From NCBI GenBank assembly GCA_963696495.1, contig CAVOKJ010000006.1:62001-126000 (forward strand): a stretch of 64,000 bases of DNA, written 5' to 3'. The notes under the pieces were generated by a model. That model saw nothing but the letters and a program-made list of their open reading frames with translations, did no database searches and was not told where the DNA came from. The position numbers and the translations under genes are program-made. Below, piece by piece: positions 1-8,787 of the stretch (position 1 is the first letter of the stretch; every line of letters starts with the position of its first letter). The DNA comes from Bog-756 sp963696495 (lineage in GTDB: Bacteria > Actinomycetota > Acidimicrobiia > Acidimicrobiales > RAAP-2).

Positions 1-596
1 CCGGCAAGCCGTTCGTCGGCACGTCGGGAACGCTCATGCTGCTGTTCGGCGGTGTCGAGGGCGTGGGGACCGAGGCCGACGCCGGCGACGCCGGGCCGCG
101 GATCGACGCCGAGAACGCCGTGATCGCACTGGCCGATCGTGGGGTCCGCTCGTCCGTCATCCGCCTCCCGCCGAGCGTGCACAGCTCGCTCGATCGCACA
201 GGGTTCGTTCCGGCCCTCATCTCGTTCGCCCGCGACAAGGGCCGCGCCGGCTATGTGGGCGATGGCGCCAACCGCTGGCCGACGGTGCACACACTCGACG
301 CGGCACGGCTCTACCGCTTGGCGCTCGAAGGGGCCCCGGCCGGCACGCGGCTGCATGGTGTCGGCGAGGAAGGTGTGCGGTTCCGGGAGATCGCCGAGTG
401 CATCGGCCGCCATCTGGACCTACCGACGGTCAGCATCCCCCAAGAGGACCTGGCCGACTACTTCGAATACCTCGCCTTCTTCGTCTCGCTCGACAACCCC
501 ACGTCGAGTGCACGGACCCAGGCACTGCTCGACTGGCACCCCACGAATCCCCGGCTCATCGAGGATCTCGACGAGGGCCACTACTTCCGGATCTGA
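1..596 (+). CDS. NAD-dependent epimerase/dehydratase family protein (5' partial)
   Basis: The reading frame is open from the first base, so the N-terminus with the nucleotide-binding glycine motif lies outside the window. The visible part begins with GKPFVGTSGTL, typical of the central strand of atypical (extended) SDR epimerases. It continues through a VIRLPPSVHS segment and a VHTLDAARLYRLALE segment, matching the substrate-side C-terminal half of that family. About 197 residues are present, some two thirds of a usual 290-residue protein. The role is probably NAD(P)H-dependent reduction or epimerisation of a small carbonyl or sugar substrate in the cytosol. The substrate cannot be assigned. 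Confidence 0.8.
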   Translation, partial: GKPFVGTSGTLMLLFGGVEGVGTEADAGDAGPRIDAENAVIALADRGVRSSVIRLPPSVHSSLDRTGFVPALISFARDKGRAGYVGDGANRWPTVHTLDAARLYRLALEGAPAGTRLHGVGEEGVRFREIAECIGRHLDLPTVSIPQEDLADYFEYLAFFVSLDNPTSSARTQALLDWHPTNPRLIEDLDEGHYFRI

Positions 597-601
597 ACGA
601 A

Positions 602-653
602 ACCGGACGCACGGACCGGACGGACGGACCGGACGCGCGGACCGGACGCACGC
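602..653. repeat. 13-bp tandem repeat, four copies
   Basis: Four consecutive 13-bp units of the form ACCGGACGSRCGG start at 602, 615, 628 and 641 and differ by one or two bases. They fill much of the gap between the epimerase gene and the next gene. No protein-coding role is apparent. Confidence 0.8.
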
Positions 654-742
654 CATGGGGGCGCGCGGACGCGGGCGCTGCGCCAAGCCGGCTTGGCTAG
701 GGTGACCCCCGGTGGCGTGTGGATACGGAGGGGATTGATCGG

Positions 743-2611
743 GTGCCGACGCGACGCGATGTCCTCAAGGGCGGCGGGGGAGCCTTGCTCGCCGGCCTGG
801 CGGGGTCGACGACCGGCACCGTCGCGGCAGCGGCGGCGACGCCGGGTCACACCGGGGACTCGGCCGCCGGGCCCCGACCGGCGGACCCCACCGCATCCGG
901 GTTCCGACCCGGTGGGGCCGGACCCCTCTACTGGAGCACCTACGGCTACGAGAATTTCAACAACACCCTCATACCCGAGGACGTGTGGAAGACCAACGTC
1001 GACTGGGTGGCGGCAACGTTCCGCGACTACGGCTACACGATGGTGTGCACCGACGGCTGGATCGACAACACCCAACGGATAACGCCCCACGGCTACATCG
1101 TGAGCCAGGCCGACGACTGGGTCCACGACTGGGCCTGGTGGGCCGAGTACCTGAAGGCCAAGGGCCTCGAGCTCGGCGTCTACTACAACCCGCTGTGGGC
1201 CACCCGGTCGGCGGTCACGAATCCGTCGGTGACGGTCATCGGCCGTCCCGACGTGAAGGTCGCCGACATCGTCAACCCGGGCGACTACTTCGACGGAGGC
1301 GGACTCCTGCAGTGGGTGGACACCTCCCGGGACGGGGCCGAGGAGTACGTGAAGGGCTATGTCGCCCACTTCCGGCGACTCGGTGCGGTGTTCCTCCGGA
1401 TCGACTTTCTCGCCTGGTACGAAGTGGGCTTCGACCAGAGCGAGGGCACGGTGGGGGTCGCCCACGGCCGGGACTCCTATCTGCAGGCACTCGGGTGGAT
1501 GCGGGAGGCGGCGGGCGACATGCAGCTGAGCCTGGTGATGCCCAATCTGTTCGACCACGGGTCCGGGGAACGCCGATTCGGAGACCTGGTCCGGATCGAC
1601 AACGACGTCGGCTTCGGTACCTGGTACAGCCTGAGTGAGGGGCGCCAGACCTGGCAGCCGGAGTGGTCCCAGTGGAACAACCCGTTCCTCGGATTCACCG
1701 GCTTCGCCGACATCTCCGGCCGGGGCCAGATGATCCTCGACGGCGACCCGTTGATCATGCAGACGTTCGCCGACGACGGCGAGCGGCAGAGCGCGATCAA
1801 CCTCTTCACCCTGGCCGGGGCCCCCATCGCCATCGCTGACCGCATCGACACGATCGCCGACAACGCCCACATCCTCCAGAACACCGAGGTGCTGGCCCTG
1901 CGCAAGGCCGGACTGGTCGGCAAGCCTGTCTTCGTCAACGGCCACGGCTTCGAGTACGACCCCACGAGCCGTGATCCCGAGCGTTGGATCGGCCAGCTGC
2001 CCGACGGCAGCTGGGCGGTGGCCCTGTTCAACCGGGAGGACGGCCCGGGCAGCCAGACCAAGTCGATCGACTTCGCCGATGTCCTAGGATTCACCGGTCC
2101 GGCGATGGTCCGGGACCTGTGGGCCCACGAGGACCTCGGTTCGATGACCGGCTACCAGGTGAGCCTGGCGCCCCACGCCTCGGTCCTCTTGTCGGTGGCG
2201 CCGCAAGGTCCCGCCTCCTTCCCGGCCGAGGTCGGGGCCTGGTCGGGAACGGCCAGGTTCGAGGACACCTTCGGTGGCTACACGGGCACGGGCTACGTCA
2301 CCGGACTCGACACCGAGGGGAGCAGCGTGGCCGTGGCGATCTCGGTGGGCCGCGCCGGCAGTCGCCGACTCCTGTGCCGCGTGGCCAACGCCACTGGCAG
2401 CCCGTCGACACTGACCGTGCGGGCGCTCGACCCGGCGACCGGCGACCTCCACGGGACGGCCACGCTCTCGGTTCCGAGCACGCCGCTGTGGACCTCGTGG
2501 CAGACCGTGCCGGTCACCCTGACCATGGCGGCCGGCACCAACCTCGTCGTGTGCAGCGTCGAGGCGACCGACCAGGGCTCCGTCAATCTCGACCACCTCG
2601 CCCTGTCCTGA
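743..2611 (+). CDS. Tat-exported alpha-galactosidase-like glycoside hydrolase (GH27-like) with C-terminal carbohydrate-binding module
   Basis: About 622 residues. The start is GTG 743, nine bases after GGAGGGG at 727-733; an upstream in-frame GTG at 719 has no such site. The N-terminus VPTRRDVLKGG followed by an Ala-rich hydrophobic stretch is a twin-arginine signal, so the enzyme is exported folded. The catalytic barrel has the nucleophile motif FLRIDF (Asp about 221) and an acid/base motif RIDNDV (Asp about 288), arranged as in GH27/GH36 clan enzymes. The last 130 residues resemble a CBM35/CBM6 beta-sandwich. It probably removes terminal alpha-linked galactose or a related sugar from polysaccharides outside the cell. 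The exact specificity is inferred. Confidence 0.75.
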   Translation: MPTRRDVLKGGGGALLAGLAGSTTGTVAAAAATPGHTGDSAAGPRPADPTASGFRPGGAGPLYWSTYGYENFNNTLIPEDVWKTNVDWVAATFRDYGYTMVCTDGWIDNTQRITPHGYIVSQADDWVHDWAWWAEYLKAKGLELGVYYNPLWATRSAVTNPSVTVIGRPDVKVADIVNPGDYFDGGGLLQWVDTSRDGAEEYVKGYVAHFRRLGAVFLRIDFLAWYEVGFDQSEGTVGVAHGRDSYLQALGWMREAAGDMQLSLVMPNLFDHGSGERRFGDLVRIDNDVGFGTWYSLSEGRQTWQPEWSQWNNPFLGFTGFADISGRGQMILDGDPLIMQTFADDGERQSAINLFTLAGAPIAIADRIDTIADNAHILQNTEVLALRKAGLVGKPVFVNGHGFEYDPTSRDPERWIGQLPDGSWAVALFNREDGPGSQTKSIDFADVLGFTGPAMVRDLWAHEDLGSMTGYQVSLAPHASVLLSVAPQGPASFPAEVGAWSGTARFEDTFGGYTGTGYVTGLDTEGSSVAVAISVGRAGSRRLLCRVANATGSPSTLTVRALDPATGDLHGTATLSVPSTPLWTSWQTVPVTLTMAAGTNLVVCSVEATDQGSVNLDHLALS

Positions 2612-2625
2612 GCTCTGACCGGCGC

Positions 2626-3060
2626 CTACCGATCGCCGGCCCGGGGCGTCCCTTCGAGAGCCTTGACCAGCAGCCCCTGGAGCTCGATCCGCTCGCGGCC
2701 GGTGAGCGAGTCGAGCACATCGTCCTCTACGCTCCCTATGCCGAGCTCGGCCTTCTCGAAGGCGGCCAGCCCCTCCTCGGTGATCTCGACGAGGTGGCGG
2801 CGGCGGTCGGCCGGATCCCGGCGCCGGTAGGCGAATCCCCGTGACTCGAGTTCGTTGAGGAGCAGCACGAGATTGTTGGCATCGATGCACAGCATCTCGC
2901 CCAGCTCCTGCTGTGGGATCGGATCGTGCTCGCGGAGGTGGGCGAGCATGACGAACTCCTTCATCCGCATCCCCAGGAGGTCCTCGGTGGTGCGGCGGTA
3001 GACCACCCGGGAGAGCTGGGTCAACAACACCGTCACCCCGGGTGTCGTCGCAGTGGACAT
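2626..3060 (-). CDS. MarR-family transcriptional regulator
   Basis: 144 residues from ATG 3060. The winged-helix core is visible: PQQELGEMLCIDANNLVLLLNE is the recognition-helix region, followed by the MarR wing signature RRRDPADRRRHLVEIT. The longer in-frame start at 3105 was rejected because a TATGAT -10 box ends only seven bases before ATG 3060, which gives a leaderless message. It is divergent from the MFS gene at 3194, and the shared 130-bp region carries repeats. The inferred role is a local repressor of the pump that responds to its phenolic or lipophilic substrates. MarR dimers of this kind bind DNA until a ligand binds. Confidence 0.88.
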   Translation of the reverse strand: MSTATTPGVTVLLTQLSRVVYRRTTEDLLGMRMKEFVMLAHLREHDPIPQQELGEMLCIDANNLVLLLNELESRGFAYRRRDPADRRRHLVEITEEGLAAFEKAELGIGSVEDDVLDSLTGRERIELQGLLVKALEGTPRAGDR

Positions 3061-3067
3061 GGCCAGA

Positions 3068-3073
3068 TCATAG
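3068..3073 (-). promoter_or_regulatory. Leaderless -10 box of the MarR gene
   Basis: On the minus strand TATGAT is followed by CTGGCC and then ATG 3060. Transcription would start at or next to the initiation codon. This supports the short MarR start. Confidence 0.5.
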
Positions 3074-3083
3074 CTGATCAGGC

Positions 3084-3127
3084 GACTATCACGGTAACTT
3101 GACACTAACTAGCTAAGTGACTATCAA
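3084..3127 (+). promoter_or_regulatory. Promoter and probable MarR operator of the MFS gene
   Basis: TTGACA at 3099-3104 and TATCAA at 3122-3127 are separated by 17 bases, a near-ideal sigma70-type promoter. The direct repeat GACTATCA occurs at 3084-3091 and 3119-3126, and CACT/AGTG arms (3103-3106, 3116-3119) sit between the hexamers. A bound MarR dimer here would block the promoter. Confidence 0.6.
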
Positions 3128-3193
3128 TAAAGAGGGAACCAGGTTCCCGCCACGACCAAGGAGCCCCTCATCCCCTCTTCCCTCGCGTCCTTC

Positions 3194-4663
3194 GTGCACG
3201 ACCGCCGCCGCTGGATCGCGCTCATCGTCGTCTGCTTTGCGATGTTGATGAACATCCTGGACCAGACGATCGTGAACGTGGCGCTACCCACCATCCAGCG
3301 CGACCTGCACTTTTCGCAGGCCTCGTTGGCCTGGGTGATCGATGCCTATCTGATCACGTTCGCCGGCACGCTCCTGTTGGCCGGCCGGTTGGGCGACCTC
3401 ATCGGCCGGAAGAAGGTCTTCCTGGTCGGCGTGGCCCTGTTCACCTCGGCCTCGATCGCCTGCGGTGCCGCCGAGAGCCAGGCTCTGCTCATCTCGGCCC
3501 GATTCGTCCAGGGGCTGGGCGCAGCGCTCTCGTCCTCGGTCATCCTGGCCATCATCGTGGCGGACTTCCCCATCCCCCGCGAGCGGGCCAAGGCCATGAG
3601 CTCGTACATCATCGTCGCCGTCGGCGGTGGGTCGCTGGGCCTCCTGGTCGGCGGGTACGTGACCCAGGCGCTCAGCTGGCACTGGATCTTCTTCATCAAC
3701 ATCCCCATCGGGGTCGCCACCTTCGTCGCCGGGGTGGTGCTGATCGAGGAGAACACCGGGATCGGGTTCCGAGCCGGGCTGGACATCGCCGGTGCCGTCC
3801 TGAGCACAGCAGGGTTGATGCTGGCGGTCTACGCCATCGTCAGCTCGACCCAGTACGGGTGGAGCTCGACCCACACCGTGGGCTTCGGGTCGGCGGCCAT
3901 CGTGGTCCTCGTGGCCTTCCTCCTCCTCGAGAGTCGGCTGGCCACGCCGATGATGCCCATTCCCGTCATGCGCTCCCCGGGCCTGCTCCCCTCCAGTCTG
4001 GTGCGGGGGTTGATGGTCGTCGGCATGTACAGCACCTTCTTCATCGGCGTTCTGTACTTCCAGCACGTCCTCGGCTACGACCCGATCCGGACCGGCCTGG
4101 CCTTCCTGCCCCAGACGCTCTGCGTGGCGTTGATGTCCTCGGGCGTGACGGCGCGCATCATGGGCAGGTTGCAGCCGAAGCTGACCGCCCTGATCGGTCT
4201 CGTGATCCTCGGCGGAGGACTCACCCTGTTCATCACCTCCGGCGTGCACACGGCCTACTTCCCGCATCTCTTCCTGGCCGTGCTGCTGATCGGTCTGGGC
4301 GCGGCGATGGCCTTCACTCCCCTGTTGACCATGGCGTTGGCGCACGTGCCGCCGAAGGACGCCGGCATCGGCTCGGGCATCGTGAACGTCTCCCAGCAGG
4401 TGTCGGCGGCGCTGTCGGTGGCCGTCCTCGGGGCGGTGTCCACCAGCCGCACGGCCACCCTGCTCGCCCGTGGCCGTGCCGTCCCCGAAGCCCTGGACGG
4501 CGGGTACCGCTTGGCCTTCTTCATCGCCCTGATCAGTGTGGCCGTCGGGTTCGTGCTCGGTGTCGTCATCCTGAAGGGGAACAGCGCACCGCCCGAGCAC
4601 ACCGAGGTCGGTGACGGGTCCGACGAGGCGGTCGCCGAGACGATGATCGCCGAGGTGCTCTGA
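3194..4663 (+). CDS. MFS transporter, DHA2 (EmrB/QacA) drug-efflux type
   Basis: 489 residues with about 14 hydrophobic segments, the length of 14-helix DHA2 proton antiporters. The first helix ends with LDQTIVNVALPTI, the DHA2 motif D1. GRLGDLIGRKK is MFS motif A in the loop between helices 2 and 3. It is an inner-membrane exporter of lipophilic drugs or metabolites. GTG 3194 is the first usable start but has no close ribosome-binding site; an AAGGAG lies about 30 bases upstream. Expression is probably controlled by the divergent MarR regulator. Confidence 0.88.
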   Translation: MHDRRRWIALIVVCFAMLMNILDQTIVNVALPTIQRDLHFSQASLAWVIDAYLITFAGTLLLAGRLGDLIGRKKVFLVGVALFTSASIACGAAESQALLISARFVQGLGAALSSSVILAIIVADFPIPRERAKAMSSYIIVAVGGGSLGLLVGGYVTQALSWHWIFFINIPIGVATFVAGVVLIEENTGIGFRAGLDIAGAVLSTAGLMLAVYAIVSSTQYGWSSTHTVGFGSAAIVVLVAFLLLESRLATPMMPIPVMRSPGLLPSSLVRGLMVVGMYSTFFIGVLYFQHVLGYDPIRTGLAFLPQTLCVALMSSGVTARIMGRLQPKLTALIGLVILGGGLTLFITSGVHTAYFPHLFLAVLLIGLGAAMAFTPLLTMALAHVPPKDAGIGSGIVNVSQQVSAALSVAVLGAVSTSRTATLLARGRAVPEALDGGYRLAFFIALISVAVGFVLGVVILKGNSAPPEHTEVGDGSDEAVAETMIAEVL

Positions 4664-4671
4664 CCGGCAAC

Positions 4672-5133
4672 GTGCTGATCCGCATCGAAGGATCGGCGCT
4701 GCCGGGTCGAACCTGTGGGCCCGGGCCCGACTGTCCGAACGGCCACCACAACATCCATGTCGCCGTCCAGGGCCGCCGGGGACCAGGGGATCTCTTCGGG
4801 CTGATGCCGGCCGATGTGGATGCGGCGGTCTGGGAACTCGAGTGTGCCGTCGTGTCCCCGCCGCCCGATGTGGACCTGCGGGGCCCGCAGCTCCAGGGCT
4901 CACCGGGCCGGAGGTTCATCTACCTCACCTGGGGCGTGGTCGACCCCGACGCCGTCTTCACCATGTTCCGTCGGGCCAAGCTCCAGCTCGATGCGGTGCC
5001 GGCCGAGGTCATCGGGCCAGCCTGCGTCAGCGGGCTCCTGGTGGGCCGGCTGGTCCTGTCGGACGACGTGGGCTGGCCCCTGTGCGCTTCCGTCCGGCCT
5101 CCTCGGATCGAATGGACCGCGGGCGCCGGCTGA
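4672..5133 (+). CDS. DUF5990 family protein
   Basis: 153 residues, GTG start nine bases after the MFS stop, so likely co-transcribed with it. The pattern IRIEGSALPGRTCGPG, then NIHVAVQGRRGPGDLFGL and a central WELE, matches the DUF5990 family of actinobacterial cytosolic proteins. No catalytic motif is known. Linkage to the pump suggests a shared regulator rather than a shared function. Confidence 0.7.
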   Translation: MLIRIEGSALPGRTCGPGPDCPNGHHNIHVAVQGRRGPGDLFGLMPADVDAAVWELECAVVSPPPDVDLRGPQLQGSPGRRFIYLTWGVVDPDAVFTMFRRAKLQLDAVPAEVIGPACVSGLLVGRLVLSDDVGWPLCASVRPPRIEWTAGAG

Positions 5134-5240
5134 CCGTTCCCGTGCCCGGCGACCGCGGAGGGTGGGCGGCGTGGCGTCCGGAAACCGGCGAGCCGTTCCG
5201 ATGTGGTTCCCAGGGTCGGAAGCGGTCGAGGTTCCGGCCG

Positions 5241-5747
5241 TCAGGCCGGTGGAGGCCGGTCATCGAGACGCAGCTGGAACAGGACGAGGTCGCACCAGCG
5301 GCCCAACTTGGTGCCGACCTCGGGCAACCGGCCCACCTCGGTGAAGCCGAGTCGCCGGTGGAATCGGATCGATGCCTCGTTGGCGCCGTCGATGGCGGCG
5401 ACCATCGTGTGCTTTCCGGATCCCCGGGCGATGTCGACGAGCGCGTGCATGAGCTGGCGGCCGACACCCCTACCCCAGTGGTCCTCCCGCACGTGGATCG
5501 TGGACTCGACGGTGAACCGGTAGCCCGGCCGCTTGACGACGTCGCGGAACCACCCGAAGGCCGCCACGCCCACCACGTCGGGGCCCACCTCTGCGACCAG
5601 GACCGTTTCGTGCTCGTCCAGCCAAACCAGGGCGCTCTCCGGGCTATAGGGCGTGTCCGTCCACTCGATGGTCGTCGTGGCGAGCAGGGCGTTCAGGAGC
5701 GAGGCGATCGGGACGGCATCGCCGGCGGCCGCGGCCCTTACGATCAC
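5241..5747 (-). CDS. GNAT N-acetyltransferase (phosphinothricin-acetyltransferase-like)
   Basis: 168 residues from GTG 5747, which begins VIVRAAAAGD, the usual first strand of the family. Upstream in-frame codons would translate the GCCGGCACC repeat as PAV units and are not credible. The Pat/Bar-type features include the early IEWTDTPYS region, the acetyl-CoA loop DHWGRGVGRQLM (Q/RxxGxG/A type) and the RFHRRLGFTEVGRLPEVG C-terminal segment. It probably acetylates an amine of a small toxic compound or amino-acid analogue in the cytosol. Confidence 0.85.
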   Translation of the reverse strand: MIVRAAAAGDAVPIASLLNALLATTTIEWTDTPYSPESALVWLDEHETVLVAEVGPDVVGVAAFGWFRDVVKRPGYRFTVESTIHVREDHWGRGVGRQLMHALVDIARGSGKHTMVAAIDGANEASIRFHRRLGFTEVGRLPEVGTKLGRWCDLVLFQLRLDDRPPPA

Positions 5748-5769
5748 CCGACGATTCTCGCAGACTCGC

Positions 5770-5814
5770 ACCGCCGGCACCGCCGGCACCGCCGGCACCG
5801 CCGGCACCGCCGGC
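5770..5814. repeat. 9-bp tandem repeat ACCGCCGGC, five copies
   Basis: Five perfect copies lie just upstream of the acetyltransferase start. Each unit contains GCCGGC, so the array can form several alternative hairpins in RNA. Confidence 0.85.
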
Positions 5815-5831
5815 GACTCCCGTGCGCCGCC

Positions 5832-5857
5832 GGCGCTCAGCCCAGGCGCTCAGCCCA
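5832..5857. repeat. 13-bp direct repeat at the 3' end of the ABM gene
   Basis: GGCGCTCAGCCCA occurs at 5832-5844 and again at 5845-5857. The second copy contains the stop codon of the monooxygenase-family gene, so this looks like a short slippage duplication. Confidence 0.7.
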
Positions 5858-6158
5858 TCTGGGACCAGCTGTCCCCGGGCACCTCGACGTTGATGAGCTC
5901 CGGGGCCGCGGCCAGCAGTCGGGGCATGTCGGCCATGGCCTTCTTGAAGTGGTCCGACTCCACGTGCGCATCGCCCGATTCGCGGTCGCGGAACACCTCG
6001 ATCAGCACCCACAGATTCGGATCTTCGGCACTGCGGTACCAGTCGAAGGAGATGTTCCCCGGCTCGGCCCGCGTTGCCTTCGTGAACTCCTCCACCAGCG
6101 ACGGCCACTCGTCGGCGTACTTGGCGCGCACGGGTTGCTTGACGACGACCACGATCAT
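5850..6158 (-). CDS. Antibiotic biosynthesis monooxygenase (ABM) domain protein, YgiN-like
   Basis: 102 residues forming one ABM ferredoxin-like barrel. It opens with the beta-strand MIVVVVKQPVRAKYADEW and has FDWYRSAEDPNLWVLIEVFRD in the centre with the family's conserved W/E positions. It closes with a hydrophobic strand. Members are cofactor-free quinol or polyketide monooxygenases, or act in quinone detoxification. It lies 78 bases downstream of the aldolase gene on the same strand and may be the last gene of the Rieske/P450 operon, where a small oxygenase or quinone-handling role would fit. Confidence 0.82.
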   Translation of the reverse strand: MIVVVVKQPVRAKYADEWPSLVEEFTKATRAEPGNISFDWYRSAEDPNLWVLIEVFRDRESGDAHVESDHFKKAMADMPRLLAAAPELINVEVPGDSWSQMG

Positions 6159-6236
6159 CCGGACCTCCTCGGTTAGGGGTGTAGGGGCAAGCTGTGGATG
6201 GACGGGTACCCGGTCGGACCGGGCATGTCGGACCGC

Positions 6237-7013
<777 letters not shown>

Positions 7014-7015
7014 CG

Positions 7016-8320
7016 TCAGGCGCCCGTCGCCCCGGTGGGGGTGAACTTGAGAGACAGCCGGGTCAGGCCCCTCAGGATGTAGGTCGGCATGTAGCGGTAG
7101 CGCCGGGCGTCGGCCGGGCCGTGCTCCGATTCGTCGATGCCGATATCGGCCGTGCGGTCGAGCAGTCGCTCGATGCTGACCCGGGTCTCCATGCGGGCGA
7201 GCGAACCCCCCGGACAGCTGTGGACGCCGCGTCCGAAGGCGAGGTGCTCGCGGGCGTTGGGACGGTCGATACGGAACTCCGCCGGGTCCTCGAAGCGGCG
7301 GGGGTCGCGGTTCGCCGCTCCGTTGAGCACCATCAGGGTTGCGCCGGCCGGGATGTCGACCCCGGCAACGGTCGTCCGGCGCCGGGCCAGCCGGAAGTCG
7401 CCTTTGATCGGAGCCTCGATGCGGAGGGTCTCCTCGACGAAGCCGGGGATGAGATCCCGCCGCACCCGCAGGAGCCGCTGCAGCTCCGGTTGCTCGGCGA
7501 TGCGCTGGAGGGTGGCGCCGAGGAGCCGGACCGTCGTCTCCTGTCCGGCGGCGAAGACGTTGGCGGCGACACGGACCACGTCGATGACCTCGGGCAGTTC
7601 GCCGTTGGGGAACGTGGTGGTGGCGAGTGCCGTCAGCACGTCGTCGAGCGGCTGGCGCCGGCGGTCCTCGATGTAACGGCTGAAACGGTCGTAGAGCCAC
7701 TCCAGCGGGTTGTGCGACATCGAGTCCCTCGTGCTCCCGACGGCATTGCTGTCCGGCCGGTGGGCCAGTGCCGTGCGGAACTCCTCGTGCTCGTCCTCCG
7801 GCACTCCCAGGAGGTCGGCGATGACGAACAGCGTGAACGGGTTGCAGTACTCGCCGATGAACTCGCAGCGACCGCTCCCGATGAACCCGTCGATCTGGCG
7901 GCCGGCCAGCCGCCACATGAACTCCTCGTTCTCCTTCAGCCGTCTGGGCGTGAGCTGCCGCATGACCAGGTGCCGGTGCTCGCGGTGTTCGGGCGGATCC
8001 ATGGCTAGGAGCTGGTCGCTGAAGGGGAGCTCGTCACGGTGCTGGTCGATCAGATCGCTCACGTCGTCGCGGCCGGCCAGGGGAACCGGAAAGCCCGGGA
8101 ACGGCCCCGTCGCCGAGTTGCACGAGGAGAAGGTGTCGGTGTCGGTGTAGACAGCGCACGCCTCGTCGTACCCGGTGACCATGTAGACGTCCTGTTGCAA
8201 TTCCCGCTTTATCGGGCACTGGGCTCGCAGCCAGTCGAAGTACGGGTAGGGGTCGGCGACCAGCTCGTTCCCCCGGAAGAAGTCGATGGCGGCGTAGTCG
8301 ATCATCGGGCCGTCGGTCAT
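7016..8320 (-). CDS. Cytochrome P450 (class I, bacterial soluble)
   Basis: 434 residues. Diagnostic motifs are the I-helix oxygen-activation motif AAGQETT (Glu in place of the usual Asp), the K-helix EETLR and the haem loop FGRGVHSCPGG with Cys 369 as the iron ligand. No membrane anchor is present. It overlaps the NTF2-like gene upstream by four bases (ATGA) and is followed by the aldolase after two bases, so translation is coupled through the operon. No ferredoxin or ferredoxin reductase gene lies nearby, so electron partners must come from elsewhere. Probable role: hydroxylation of a cyclic intermediate. Confidence 0.93.
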   Translation of the reverse strand: MTDGPMIDYAAIDFFRGNELVADPYPYFDWLRAQCPIKRELQQDVYMVTGYDEACAVYTDTDTFSSCNSATGPFPGFPVPLAGRDDVSDLIDQHRDELPFSDQLLAMDPPEHREHRHLVMRQLTPRRLKENEEFMWRLAGRQIDGFIGSGRCEFIGEYCNPFTLFVIADLLGVPEDEHEEFRTALAHRPDSNAVGSTRDSMSHNPLEWLYDRFSRYIEDRRRQPLDDVLTALATTTFPNGELPEVIDVVRVAANVFAAGQETTVRLLGATLQRIAEQPELQRLLRVRRDLIPGFVEETLRIEAPIKGDFRLARRRTTVAGVDIPAGATLMVLNGAANRDPRRFEDPAEFRIDRPNAREHLAFGRGVHSCPGGSLARMETRVSIERLLDRTADIGIDESEHGPADARRYRYMPTYILRGLTRLSLKFTPTGATGA

Positions 8321-8745
8321 GCCGTCCCCCCGGGCGGTGGCTCATCGGTGACGAAGGCGGCGAGGCGATGGTGGAACCGCCAGGTGTCGCCGTCGCGGTG
8401 GAGGACGTCGCGGTAGCGGCCCACCAGCTGGATCGACCAGCCGGCTTTCCCCAACAACAGGAAGACCACGTCGCTGACGGCCGTGGCCTCGGTGTCGTTC
8501 CACTCGGGGACGACGGTGTTGAGCACGAGGTGGCGCTGGGGCCGTTGGGGCTCCCAGGCGGAAAAGGCGGCCCGGAGTGCGTCGTGGCCCCGGTGGGTGC
8601 CGAGGCCGGGCATCTCGCAGACACCGTCCGGGCAGAAGGTGGCCACGACGTCGTCGGTCCTGCCGTCGTCCAGGGCCTGGGTGTAGGTGGCGATGGCGGC
8701 GCGCACGCCCTCGGCCACCTCGGTCCGGGTCATCGGCGCGCTCAT
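8317..8745 (-). CDS. NTF2-like/SnoaL-like protein
   Basis: 142 residues of the cone-shaped alpha+beta NTF2 fold. The N-terminal helix AIATYTQALDDGRTDDVVATF is followed by CPDGVCEMPGLGTHRGHDALRAAF and a C-terminal RYRDVLHRDGDTWRFHHR strand, a pattern found in SnoaL and ring-hydroxylating-dioxygenase beta-like proteins. It starts 42 bases after the Rieske gene and overlaps the P450. It could be a small isomerase or hydratase, or a partner subunit of the Rieske protein; sequence alone does not decide. Confidence 0.8.
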   Translation of the reverse strand: MSAPMTRTEVAEGVRAAIATYTQALDDGRTDDVVATFCPDGVCEMPGLGTHRGHDALRAAFSAWEPQRPQRHLVLNTVVPEWNDTEATAVSDVVFLLLGKAGWSIQLVGRYRDVLHRDGDTWRFHHRLAAFVTDEPPPGGTA

Positions 8746-8787
8746 GGCGCCGGAGTCCCCGGCGGCACCGTGGTGCGCAGGCTCAGC

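Noticed and set aside
5770..5814. GCCGGCACC repeats as coding PAV repeats of the acetyltransferase
   Set aside because: The GNAT fold starts at GTG 5747. The upstream part has no ribosome-binding site and is low-complexity.
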